64,000 bases of DNA from Eucommia ulmoides (GCA_016647705.1 CM028326.1:22459901-22523900); one strand, 5' to 3'; positions 48,100 to 57,916 are shown, counted from the stretch's first letter. Notes: generated by a model not told the origin, from the letters alone. Numbers and translations are program-made.

Positions 48100-49009
48100 C
48101 GGCATGTTTGGTTGGACGGAATGGAATGAGGGTGGAATGGAATTGAAGAAGTAATGGAATGAGAGAAGGAATGGAATGGAATTGTAAATGGAATAACTAT
48201 TCTATTCTCTTGTTTGTTTGGTATGGAATGAAAGAAATAATAGAATAGTGAAATATAGTAAAATTTCCATTTTGCCCTTATAAAATTATTATTCCATTAT
48301 CTTCTTGGTTGGTTATAATAAAATTTTATTATATTTCACTATTTTATTCCTTTCTTCATTTTATTATATTTCACTATTCAACTCATTTTTAAGTTTTTGT
48401 TCTCAAATTTCTATTTTTGTTCTCAATTTTCAGTTTCTATTCTTTAATTTCTGTTTTTGTTTTCAATTTTTCAGTTTCCTTTTTCAATTTTCTGTTATCT
48501 AATTTTCTATTTTTCGTTCTCAATTTTCAGTTTATGTTCTCAATTTTCTATTTCTGTTCTCAATTTTTTGTTCTCTAATTTTATGTTTTTGTTCTCAATT
48601 TTTAGTTTATGTTCTCAATTTCCTGTTTTCTAATTTTCTATTTTTGTTCTCAATTTTTTGTTTCTATTCTCAATTTTCAGTTTTTGTTCTCAATTTTCTA
48701 GTTTTGTTCTCAATTTTCTATTCGTATTCCCAACTTTCTGTTCTTTAATTTTAATTTATGTTCTCTAATTTCTGTTTTTGTTCTCAATTTTTAAGGGCTT
48801 AATTATAAGGACTATCATGTAATTTAATATATTGATTCCATTGGGTTGGAATCTCATTCCATCTCATCTCAAATGGAATCTCATTCCATCCAATTTCATT
48901 CCAATGGAATCACAAAAGTGATTCAATTGGATAACCAAACAACGGAATAGGAATCGAGGGCAGAATGCGATTCCATTCCGCCATCGATTCCATCCAACCA
49001 AACATGCCG
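48100..49009. mobile_element. Tourist-like (PIF/Harbinger) MITE nested in the hAT element
   Basis: Inverted ends CGGCATGTTTGGTTGGA and TCCAACCAAACATGCCG, with the 3-bp target TTA on both sides (48,097-48,099; 49,010-49,012). Subterminal GGAATGGAATG-type repeats occur in opposite orientation at the two ends. 910 bp, no coding. TTA duplications and G/C-starting ends fit Tourist/PIF-Harbinger elements. Confidence 0.8.
48385..48795 (+). repeat. T-rich minisatellite, unit about 20 bp
   Basis: About twenty degenerate units of the form TTCTCAATTTTCTGTTTTTG, with variants CTAATTTT and CAGTTTATG. It fills the centre of the Tourist-like MITE. Confidence 0.85.
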
Positions 49010-49521
49010 TTATTGAGTTTTTGAGGATACTCTGGTGATTTTAAAAAATTTATGACCGTTACGGCCGATTCCCGTTACAGACAGGTCAATATTCCTGATA
49101 CCGTTACACCGCGACCGTTACCGTTACGTAACCTGATACCGCGATTTAAAACCTTGAATACTGGAGTCATTCAATGCCAAGGGTAATGCTTATTTTCTTA
49201 GAGAGAACCTTAGCGGCCATTTACTATTCACACACTTTATTTTCTTAAATTAAAGCATATATTTCTTCCCCCCCCCTCCCCTTCCACGAGATCTTATTCT
49301 CGCGCCAAAGGGGTTTTTCGGGATACCCCCGGCCAAGTTCCGTGTGCAGGAACAGGTCTTTGAAGAGTAGGATAAGATTCAGGACTTCAACAAGTCAGCC
49401 CTTCAAGTTGATCATCCCAGCTCACTTTGGGAATTTTCAACTCCAACTCCAGCAATAGAATTCGCCCGCCGTCTGACTCAACCATACTCGAGGTGCAGAC
49501 CAGTTTTTGACACCAACAGTT

Positions 49522-49539
49522 TGGCATCTTCTGTGGGAA
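49522..49539 (+). promoter_or_regulatory. Primer-binding site of the Tat-like element S
   Basis: TGGCATCTTCTGTGGGAA, three bases after the LTR end, is three substitutions from the common Tat-lineage site. Confidence 0.7.
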
Positions 49540-49824
49540 TCGTGCAAAAGGCCTTCCCTTGATCATTGCTCCATGCTCAGCTGAGCCTAGGTGATCACAA
49601 GATCTAATCATACAGACAAGCACAGAACAGAAGAATCAAAAGACATGTCAAAAAATTCAAGGGCACAGCTCCCAGTACCCACCAACGAGTTTAAAAAAAA
49701 AATCAAATTTTGACAACTCTGAAAACACGTTCAATCAGAAACTGACTTGGCAAAAAGTCAAGAGGAAGGGGCAGACTCTGAAGTACCCTAGCTATACCGC
49801 TCAGAAGCTTACACGCTCGCGAGC

Positions 49825-49950
49825 CTCCCAAATTATTTTTGGATATTTTTGAGATATTTTTGGATATTTTCAAGATATTTTTAGATATTTTTTAGATATT
49901 TTTGGATATTTTGTAGATATTTTCGAGATATTTTTTAGATATTTTTGGTC
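49825..49950 (+). repeat. ATATTTTTGG tandem repeat
   Basis: About ten units of 11-13 bp alternating between GGATATTTT and GAGATATTTTT or TAGATATTTTT. Confidence 0.85.
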
Positions 49951-50235
49951 GGCAATTGACCATCGCACTGTGGCCCGAACATCAGGCTATCATATACCTG
50001 GGGGCCTCTGAGCAAGGGAGGTTGTAAAGTGTCGCCTTGTAAACATGAAACCCAACCATTTTGCCCTTATTTGCCAAAATCCAAGGGGAAAACTCTTGAA
50101 CATTTATCCAAGCTCCATCATGTCGGGCTTGACACGAGCTGCCCTTCGTCCTACCAGAGGTGGAGACGAGCACCCTCCAGCCTATCTTAAACAATGGAGT
50201 CTCGATGCCTAGCGTCATGGATGATTCACCGGATC
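49951..50235. other. Tat-like element interior, unassigned
   Basis: An open - strand frame of 78 codons (49,982-50,218) has no recognised domain; no other support for coding. Confidence 0.3.
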
Positions 50236-50441
50236 ACCATCCCGACTCTCGGTGTCGCGAACGATTTTCCTCAACGGTGTCCCGACCCCCAGAGTTGCAG
50301 ATTATTCTCCAGTTCATTGTCCTGACCCTTTGAGTCGTGGATTATTCTCCACGTCAACATCCCGACTATAGAGTCGCGGACGATTTTCCACGGTTACATT
50401 CCGACCTCCTGAGTCGCGAATGATTTTCTAGACCCACATCC
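50236..50441 (+). repeat. Five-copy tandem repeat, about 40-bp unit
   Basis: Units begin (CA/TG)TCCCGAC or a variant near 50,238, 50,277, 50,318, 50,359 and 50,398 and carry GAGTCGCGGACGATTTTCCA. A sixth unit begins CATCC and is cut by the Ogre-like insertion. Confidence 0.85.
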
Positions 50442-50938
50442 TGAACGCGCCCCAATTTTCCAGAGAAAACCAAAAACAAATATATATATAGATATATGTT
50501 TATGTATGCTTGGCGCTGGTAAAACGAAAAGGGTTTTTAAAAACGTCGATTTTCTCATTAAAATGTACTTAAGCCTGTTTTAGAAAAAGGAGTCGCCACC
50601 TAGCATTGGGTTTAAATGATGTGCTAGGTCACCATATTTTTCTTTTTTGAAAATAATTTAAAAATGGCTTAAGTAAAATTTGACTCCAAAAATAATGTGG
50701 TCTAACCAGAGATTCGTTTAAAGAGTTCGGGGGTCAGTTACGCTCGGGGAAGGTGTCAAGCACCCCAAGACGCCCGTCCAAAGACGGTACCTTATCCGAT
50801 TAAGTCCAATTAGAATTTAAATCCGAATGTTTTTATTTTATTTTTAAATCCTCCTTATATACACATACACACACATTTGAGGGAAGTGATCTCCCTTCTA
50901 AACCTAGACCGTTCTGATTGAAGGTTGGGAATTTTCCA

Positions 50939-51783
50939 CCTCGTATTGTTAGCATATTATATTTAATACAAATTAAATAAAACACCCGCACACACGCATC
51001 GAGGAGAGTAATTCCCTTCTAAATTTATGCCGTTCAAATTAAAGGTTGGGAATTTTCCACCTCATATTGTTAGTACATTATATTTAATACAAATTAAATA
51101 AAACACCCGCACACACGCATCGAGGAGAGTAATTCCCTTCTAAATTTATGCCGTTCAAATTGAAGGTTGGGAATTTTCCACCTCATATTGTTAGTACATT
51201 ATATTTAATACAAATTAAATAAAACACCCGCACACACGCATCGAGGAGAGTAATTCCCTTCTAAATTTAGCCATTCAAATTGAAGGTTGAGAATTTTCCA
51301 CCTCGTATTGTTAGCACATTATATTTAATACAAATTAAATAAAACACCCGCACACACGCATCGAGAAGAGTAATTTCCTTCTAAATTTTAGCCATTCAAA
51401 TTGAAGGTTGGGAATTTTCTACCTCGTATTGTTAGCACATTATATTTAATACAAATTAAATAAAACACCCGTACACACGCATCGAGGAGAGTAATTCCCT
51501 TCTAAATCTTAGCCATTCAAATTGAAGGTTGGGAATTTTCCACCTCATATTGTTAGCACATTATATTTAATACAAATTAAATAAAACACCCGTACACACG
51601 CATCGAGGAGAGTAATTCCCTTCTAAATTTAGCCATTCAAATTGAAGGTTGGGAATTTTCCACCTCGTATTGTTAGCACATTATATTTAATACAAATTAA
51701 ATAAAACACCCGTACACACGCATCGAGGAGAGTAATTCCCTTCTAAATCTTAGACATTCAAATTGAAGGTTGGGAATTTTCCA
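50939..51783 (-). repeat. 121-bp tandem array in the left LTR, seven units
   Basis: Units begin CCTC(G/A)TATTGTTAG at 50,939, 51,060, 51,181, 51,301, 51,422, 51,543 and 51,663, with a diverged end unit at 51,784. Period 120-121 bp. Confidence 0.95.
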
Positions 51784-52127
51784 CCTCGTATTATTTACTT
51801 AAAAAAAAATAAAAAAAATAAATAAATAAAATAAAATAAAATAAAATAAAATAAATAAAAAGTAATAAATAAATAAATAATAAAGGAAGAAGAAAAAAAA
51901 AATCTAATTTACAAAAAAAATTAGTATAATAGCAACTTAAAAAAATAAGAGTAAGATTTACAACAGATGAAAATTTACCACCTTCTTGGAGATTTTTCTT
52001 CTTCAAAATTACAATAAAATGAAAATAATATTATTTTCTTCAAAATTTTTCTCCAGATTTCTCCTCTCCCTTACAAAAATTTCTCTCAAAAATTTCTTCC
52101 TCCCAAAATTTTCCTCCCTTTCTTCTT

Positions 52128-52159
52128 GTGATCCTTCCTCTATTTATAGGAAGGATCAC
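52128..52159 (-). promoter_or_regulatory. TATA box inside a perfect inverted repeat (left LTR of T)
   Basis: On the transcribed orientation the box reads TATAAATAG (52,140-52,148 on the + strand, reversed). It lies in the loop between GTGATCCTTCCT (52,128-52,139) and its exact complement AGGAAGGATCAC (52,148-52,159). The identical structure stands in the right LTR at about 63,861-63,892. Confidence 0.7.
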
Positions 52160-52196
52160 TCAAAATCCTTCCGACAGCCATGCGAAAAAGAGGGGA

Positions 52197-52358
52197 AAAA
52201 GGGGGTGGGTGCACCGAAATTTGGTGCACCCACCCCCTTTTGGGTGCACCAAAAATGGTGCACCCAAAAAAAAGGGGGGCTGGCCCCCCTGCTGGCCGCA
52301 CATGCGGCCAGCAGTGCAACTGGTCGCTGTAGTGACCAGCCTGGTCGCACGTGCGACC
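52197..52358 (-). promoter_or_regulatory. Cluster of six hairpins/palindromes upstream of the LTR TATA box
   Basis: Successive inverted repeats: a 19-bp stem (52,197-52,215 with 52,223-52,241; contains GGGTGCACC); a 13-bp stem (52,238-52,250 with 52,257-52,269); a GGGGGG/CCCCCC stem (52,273-52,290); a 12-bp stem CTGCTGGCCGCA (52,289-52,314); CTGGTC with GACCAG (52,320-52,339); and the perfect palindrome GGTCGCACGTGCGACC (52,343-52,358), which includes a CACGTG G-box core. The right LTR repeats the first part up to the window end. Confidence 0.75.
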
Positions 52359-52794
52359 TTAATGCACCCCCCCACCCCCGTTCGGTCCAGGCCTCTCTCG
52401 TTCTCGTCTGTTTCTGGTCCATTTTGTTCCGAATTAACGCGTTTTTATTCTACTTCGAAAAATCTACAAAACCAAAAAAATAAATTAATTAATTACTAAT
52501 ATTTAATTTACTTAAAAGATTAATAAAACTTAATTTAGCAGTATTAAACCGCACAAATACGGTACAATCAAAATAAAATAAATAGAAAAATAAAATAAAA
52601 ATAACTATAAAATAAAGTATATTTTTTTGCGAAGCAGTCAAAATGCCGTGTCTACAGCTGCCCCTCTTTGTCATGCAAGTCCCACTTGCTTGACAAAGAT
52701 AAAAGACCACGTCATTTTGATCGTCCCATTTTATCTTTATTTATTTTTTTATTTTTATTTTTAGTGTATTTTCCAATAATAGAACAAATAAAAT

Positions 52795-53350
52795 AAAATG
52801 ATTCATGACGAATACGTGTACGTTTAGAGTAATAAAAGAATACTCATGACGATGTTCATGATAAACAAATGTCCGTTTAGAGGATCGTTTAAAGTAAAAA
52901 AAAAAATGACTTCTGACGATACTCATAACGAACATGTGTCTGTTTAGAAGATTGTTTAGAGTAATAAAAAAAAGACTCATGACGATACTCATGATGAACA
53001 AGTGTCTGTTTAGAGGATCGTTTAGAGTAATAAAATGATGACTCATGACGATACTCATGACGAACAAGTGTCTGTTTAGAGGATTGGTTAGAGTAATAAA
53101 AAAAAGACTCATGACGATACTCATGACGAACAAGTGTCTGTTTAGAGGATCGTTTAGAGTAATAAAATGATGACTCATGACGATACTCATGACGAACAAG
53201 TGTCTGTTTAGAGTAATAAAAAATGACTCATAACGCTACTCATGACGAACACGTGTCTGTTTAGAGGATCGTTTAGAGTAATAAAAATGACTCATAACGA
53301 TACTCATGACGAACACGTGTCTGTTTAGAGGATCGTTTAGAGTAATAAAA
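52795..53350 (-). repeat. 66-bp tandem array in the 3' region of element T
   Basis: About eight units containing GACGATACTCATGACGAAC and TCTGTTTAGAGGATCGTTTA. Starts at 52,981, 53,047, 53,113 and 53,179 show an exact 66-base period; the outer units vary. It lies between integrase and the 3' LTR. Confidence 0.9.
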
Positions 53351-53980
53351 ATTATTCATGCCCCAGCCCTCTTGGCCAGGGGCTTAAAGAAAGTTCAAGA
53401 GTATAAAATATGCCCCCACTTGTGACTGAGTCAGAATGAGAGAACAAAGATATAAATGTGCCCCAGCCGAACTCTCAGATGACCGAACATTTATAGATTG
53501 CCTGCGTACCTTAGTATTATGCCGAGGATTAAGTTTGGAGTAGTTCACTTTTCGCCCTTTTCAGGGCAAAACGCATACCTGGACGCTCATTTAGAGCTTT
53601 GGAACTTTTAGTAATAAAAGTTTCTAATTTGAACTGGAAGGTAAGAAGTCTTTGTGAGAGAGAAATCCATGCTTCCCTGTCCTTTGAAAACCCTGTAATT
53701 GGACAAAAAACACATGCAACACGAAAATTTAGTTTGAAAAACTTGTCACTCTTGACGACTAGCAATTCCGTCCCCCCCTTTTCCATCGCAATCCCTCATT
53801 TGATGGCGCTTGACTTTTTGACAAATATGATTTCAATGCAAATTTGAGTCATATTCGATGTTCCTTTTCACAGATTCCAACTCTTGCTCAAATCCATCAA
53901 GTTCCGAACACAGAAAAGTCTTACGGTCAATGGAAGTCAACCGTAGTGGGAATTCCAAAAATGCCCCTATGAGTGATCTA
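53351..53980 (-). other. Element T 3' untranslated region
   Basis: No supported coding. CCCCAGCC-rich phrases near 53,355 and 53,461 and short open frames are seen, with no recognised domain. Confidence 0.5.
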
Positions 53981-53982
53981 AC

Positions 53983-53983
53983 T

Positions 53984-54036
<53 letters not shown>

Positions 54037-54120
54037 GACACGGTCTCTACATTTTTCTCATAGCGCCCTTTCGAGTTTTCACCATGTTCGAGCCGTTTTG
54101 TTTTTTATTTTTTTGTTTTT

Positions 54121-54158
<38 letters not shown>

Positions 54159-54247
54159 GACACGGTCTCTACATTTTTTCTCATAGCGCCCTTTCGAGTT
54201 TTCACCATGTTCGAGCCGTTTTTTTTTTTTTTTTTTTTTTTTTTTTT
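53983..54247 (-). repeat. Duplicated 64-bp segment separated by long poly-T tracts
   Basis: The segment beginning GCGACACGGTCTCTACATTT occurs at 54,035-54,101 and 54,157-54,221, nearly identical. It is bounded by T tracts at 53,983-54,034, 54,127-54,156 and 54,221-54,247, so the repeated unit is T tract plus segment. Confidence 0.9.
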
Positions 54248-54305
54248 GAAGCAACAGATAATCACAAATTGAAATAAACTTACTTAGAAAATAAGGACAT
54301 TTATT

Positions 54306-55413
54306 AGGCAAAGTATTTCTTTACAGAATCCGAGTTTAGAGGCTCGGGAAATACATCACCATCCATTTCCTGGAGAATCAGCGCTCCACCGCTCAAAGCC
54401 TTATGAACAACAAAAGGACCTTCCCAATTTGGCGCGAACTTACCCTTAGCTTCATCTTGGAAAGGAAAGATTTTCTTCAAAACTAACTCACCGACCTTGA
54501 AGACTCTAGGGTATACCCGTTTATCATGAGCTCTAGTAATCCTCTGTCTGTAACACTGTCCGTGGCATATCGCTGTCAGCCGCTTTTCATCGATTAAACA
54601 AAGTTAGTCCAACCGTTGTTGTACCCATTCAGTTTCATCAAGCTCGGCCTCTATGAGCACTCGTAGAGATGGAATTTCCACCTCGACTGGTATCACCGCT
54701 TCTGTGCCATAAACCAGAGAATAGGGGGTTGCCCCTGTCGAGGTCCGAACCGAGGTTTGGTAAGCCATCAAAGCATATGGCAGCATATCATCCCACTCTT
54801 TATAATTGTCAATCATCTTCCGGAGAATTTTCTTTATATTTTTGTTGGCGGCTTCCACTGCTCCATTCATTTTTGGACGGTAAGGCGCTGAGTTTTTGTG
54901 CTCGATCTTGAACTGCTGACATATTTTCTGTATTTCTGAACCCTTCAGGTTTTTAGCATTGTCGGTTATCAATGTTTGCGGCAAACTGTATCTTGACACA
55001 ATATTTTCTTTGATGAATCGAGCTACTATCTTTTGAGTCACTCGGGTTAAGGAAACGGCTTCTACCCACTTTGAAAAATAATCAATTACCACCAGGATAA
55101 AGCGATGACCACTCGGCGCCTTAGGGGTAACTTCCCCAATAACGTCCATACCCCACATTGAGAAGGGCCATGGGGCCGCCAAGCAATGAAGGTGCGAAGG
55201 TGGGACATGGATTTGATCACCATGAATCTGACACTTATGGCATCTTCGAACAAACTGCACGCAGTCGCTTTCCATCGTTAGCCAAAAATGACCGGTCCTC
55301 AGGATCTTCTTGGCAAGCATGAAGCCGCTCATGTGAGGTCCACATATGCCACCATGGACCTCTTTCATCAACTGGATGGCCTCTTCGACTCCAATACATC
55401 TCAACAGGCCCAT
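54306..55413 (-). CDS. Element T integrase region
   Basis: An HHCC zinc-binding part (HxxxxG...H and CVQFVRRCHKCQ near 55,230-55,360), the catalytic core (GMDVIGEV, TDNAKN, and the Glu in GAVEAANKNIKK) and a C-terminal part ending KKYFA near 54,306. It would insert the cDNA copy into the genome. Phrases are those of the Ogre/Tat lineage. The region shows one or two interruptions. Confidence 0.85.
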
Positions 55414-55608
55414 GTCAGGGGAGCGTTTGTACAGTGTCTCCCCGCTTAGGAAGAATTGGCCTGCTAACCTCCGGAGAGTTTTTCGATCAACACTTGATGC
55501 CCCTTCCGGGTACTCCTGATTTTTCAGAAAGTTCTTTATGTCATGGTACCATGGGTCTTTGGCTGGCTCAGATTCAAGCTGGCAGCAGTGGGCCGGTCGG
55601 CGTTGAAC

Positions 55609-56556
55609 TCAGATCACCACCGGAATGATATCATCATCCTCTCGAGTGATAGATATCATAGATGCCAAGGTAGCTAAGGCATCGGCGAAGTCATTTTTTA
55701 GCCTCGGTATGCTTTCAAATTCTATTATTGTAAATTGCTCGCACAACTCCAGGAGGTGATTGTTATAGGCTATCAAGGTCGGATCTCTCGTGGCATATTT
55801 ATCTGTCACCTGATTGATTATCAGCTCAGAATCTCCGAACACTAACAATTCTTTGATTTTCATATCGACAGCCAGCTGGAGTCCCAGAATACAGGCTTCG
55901 TACTCAGCTCGATTATTTGTGCTCTGGAACTTCAACTTGGAAGCCACTGGATAATGCTGTTTGCCCGGAGAAACCAGAACGGCTCCGATTCCAGCCCCTC
56001 GAGAGTTCACTGCTCCATCAAAATACATTTTCCAGACTGTTTTCTCATTTTCTTCATCCACCGCATGAATCGACTCGTCAGGGAATAGCGTCTCAAGAGG
56101 CTGGTTATCCGTTTGAGCTGGACAACTAGCCAACTGATCTGCTATCGCCTGACCCTTTACTGACTTTTGGGTCTTGTAGATGATATCGAACTCCGTCAGC
56201 AGCATCTGCCATTTTGCAACTTTTCCTGACAGAATCGTCTTCTCGAAGATGTATTTTAAGGGATCCATCTTGGCTATCAGGTAGGTAGTCAGTGGGAGCA
56301 TATAATGGCGCAGTCTTTGAGCGGACCAAGCCAATGCACAACAGGTTCTCTCCAGCAAGGTATAATTTTCCTCATACTTTGTGAAGCGCTTGCTGAGGTA
56401 GTAGATGGCTTGCTCCTTCTTTCCAGATTTATCGAGTTGCCCAAGAATAGCTCCCATGGAGGAGTCGAGAACTGACAAATATAGTAATAACGGAACCTTC
56501 TCCCGAGGCGGCACTAGAACGGGAGGGTTCGTTAGATAGACTTTAATTTTCTCCAA
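55609..56556 (-). CDS. Element T double RNase H region
   Basis: A 315-codon frame. The first part (about 56,130-56,500) is the Ty3/gypsy RNase H (SSMGAILGQ, then YTLLERTCCALAWSAQRLRH). The second (about 55,630-56,040) is an additional plant/archaeal-type RNase H (MYFDGAVNSRGAGIGAVL, NNRAEYEACILGLQLA, FGDSELIINQV). A second RNase H of this sort is characteristic of the Tat/Ogre lineage. Confidence 0.9.
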   Translation of the reverse strand: MEKIKVYLTNPPVLVPPREKVPLLLYLSVLDSSMGAILGQLDKSGKKEQAIYYLSKRFTKYEENYTLLERTCCALAWSAQRLRHYMLPLTTYLIAKMDPLKYIFEKTILSGKVAKWQMLLTEFDIIYKTQKSVKGQAIADQLASCPAQTDNQPLETLFPDESIHAVDEENEKTVWKMYFDGAVNSRGAGIGAVLVSPGKQHYPVASKLKFQSTNNRAEYEACILGLQLAVDMKIKELLVFGDSELIINQVTDKYATRDPTLIAYNNHLLELCEQFTIIEFESIPRLKNDFADALATLASMISITREDDDIIPVVI

Positions 56557-56577
56557 GGCATTTTGGCAATCAGCATT

Positions 56578-57795
56578 CTATCGCCCGTCACTTTCTTTTC
56601 GAAGTAGCTTGAAGATTGGCTCACAAGTGGCAGTGAGTTGGAAGATGAATCGGGCTATGAAATTTAATCGCCCCAGAAAACCTCGGATTTCTTTCTCATT
56701 TCTCGGCGGCGGCATCTCACGAATGGCCTTCGTCTTTGCAGGATCAATCTCGATTCCATGGCGATTTACCATGAAACCAAGAAGTTTTCCGGAAGCCACC
56801 CCAAACGCGCATTTTGCTGGATTGAGCTTGAGCTGGTACTTTCGAAGTCTATCGAACACATTTTTCAAATGGCAGAGATGATCCTCGTTCTCCTGTGATT
56901 TAACGATCATGTCATCAACATATACCTCCATCTCCTTGTGCATCATATCATGAAATAGGGTCGTCATTGCTCTTTGGTATGTTGCCCCGGCGTTTTTGAG
57001 ACCGAAAGGCATCGCCCTATAGCAAAAGACTCCCCATGGGGTAGTGAAGGCTGTCTTTTCTCGATCTTTCTCATCCATTAGAATCTGATTATAGCCAGAG
57101 AACCCATCGGCGAAAGAATAGGGCTTTCGCCCCGCAGTATTATCGATGATGATGTGAATGTTTGGCAGTGGAAAATCATCTTTTGGACTCGCCCGGTTGA
57201 GATCACGATAGTCCACGCAGACTCTGATTTTTCCTGAGGACTTTGGCACGGGAACGACATTTGAGAGCCATTCACTGTAGTTACAGACTTCAATAATTCG
57301 GGCATTGAATTGCTTCACGATCTCCTCCTTGACCTCGAGACTGACAGCGGGCCTTAGTTTCCTCAACTTTTGTTTGACTGGTACACTCCCCGGCTTTAGC
57401 GACAGCTTATGGGCCACGATACTCTTGTCCAGTCCTACCATGTCATCGTAGGACCAGGCAAAGATATCTTGGTAGGAAATTAAGAGCGTTGTCAACTCTT
57501 TCTTTTCCAGAGTCATGAGAGCTGATTCAATCTTTACTTCCTTCAACTCTTCCGAGGTCCCCAAGTTTATCAATTCGGTCTCATCGTTACTGGGAATCGG
57601 CTTGTTCTCGAACTCCGTGAAAGATTTTCGGATCTCACCATCGTCTGGCTGGCAAGAGTCATCTTCTACTTCCACTCCCATCGGGTCATGGTCTGGTTCT
57701 GCATTGAAATCATACTTATCGCACTCTGGCTCAGTTATATCGCATGCATCATACACTGGTGTTTTAGACATCCTGAAAGCATAAAATTTAAACAT
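56578..57795 (-). CDS. Element T reverse transcriptase region
   Basis: A 405-codon frame with an acidic linker, then the RT domain: PVPKSSGKIRVCVDYRDLNR, SFADGFSGYNQI, FCYRAMPFGLKNAGATYQRA, and YVDDMIVKS at the catalytic Asp pair (about 56,900), then the connection toward RNase H. It copies the element RNA into DNA inside virus-like particles. Confidence 0.92.
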   Translation of the reverse strand: MFKFYAFRMSKTPVYDACDITEPECDKYDFNAEPDHDPMGVEVEDDSCQPDDGEIRKSFTEFENKPIPSNDETELINLGTSEELKEVKIESALMTLEKKELTTLLISYQDIFAWSYDDMVGLDKSIVAHKLSLKPGSVPVKQKLRKLRPAVSLEVKEEIVKQFNARIIEVCNYSEWLSNVVPVPKSSGKIRVCVDYRDLNRASPKDDFPLPNIHIIIDNTAGRKPYSFADGFSGYNQILMDEKDREKTAFTTPWGVFCYRAMPFGLKNAGATYQRAMTTLFHDMMHKEMEVYVDDMIVKSQENEDHLCHLKNVFDRLRKYQLKLNPAKCAFGVASGKLLGFMVNRHGIEIDPAKTKAIREMPPPRNEKEIRGFLGRLNFIARFIFQLTATCEPIFKLLRKESDGR

Positions 57796-57916
57796 TTAAA
57801 CCATATGTCGGATAAAATAGAATTGCATTCATTAAATATAAAAACCCATTACAAAGCAAAATCCCTTTCCATCTAGAAGGCAAGGTGGATGGAGGGATGA
57901 CCAACAGAAAATCTCC

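Larger units (their letters stand above)
47096..49156. mobile_element. hAT-superfamily element, non-autonomous
   Basis: The ends are inverted repeats (CAAGGTTTTAAAT at the left, ATTTAAAACCTTG at the right), and the 8-bp target AATACTGG is perfectly duplicated (47,088-47,095; 49,157-49,164), the hallmark of hAT elements. Subterminal regions on both sides are rich in CCGTTACGG and CGTTACGG motifs in both orientations, likely transposase-binding sites. No transposase domain is seen in the 2,061 bp. A GC-rich stretch at about 47,350-47,600 looks like the leader or first exon of a former gene. It holds a nested MITE at 48,100-49,009. Confidence 0.85.
46480..50441 (+). mobile_element. Tat-like Ty3/gypsy element (S), 5' part, fossil
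   Basis: An LTR ending TTTTTGACACCAACA (49,518) is followed by a primer site TGGCATCTTCTGTGGGAA (49,522-49,539), a close variant of TGGCGCCGTCTGTGGGAA used by Tat-lineage elements. The LTR start is not fixed and is set only roughly. Upstream, TATAAATA at 47,084-47,091 fits the LTR promoter. The LTR contains a hAT insertion. The internal region holds a short gag-like start (about 49,645) and tandem repeats, then is interrupted by the Ogre-like element at 50,442. Only one LTR lies in the window, so age cannot be judged. Confidence 0.6.
50442..52656 (-). repeat. 3' LTR of element T
   Basis: 2,215 bp, + strand TGAACGCGCC...GTGTCTACA. It is matched by the right LTR from 62,058 on. It contains the 121-bp tandem array, a TATA box and a hairpin cluster. 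Confidence 0.9.

Noticed and set aside
50939-51783. Regular 121-bp repeats considered as a CRISPR-like array
   Set aside because: The units are contiguous tandem copies without unique spacers, inside a plant LTR.
52156-52499. Overlapping frames of 71-165 codons on both strands in the LTR
   Set aside because: They follow the hairpin cluster, whose inverted repeats open frames on both strands at once. No known protein is recognised.
52741-53199. A 152-codon repetitive - strand frame (MSIVMSHHFITL repeats)
   Set aside because: It is the 66-bp tandem array read in one frame. The period is a multiple of three, so the frame stays open without selection.
53858-54311. Phe-rich and Lys-rich frames
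   Set aside because: They are translations of long poly-T/poly-A tracts.
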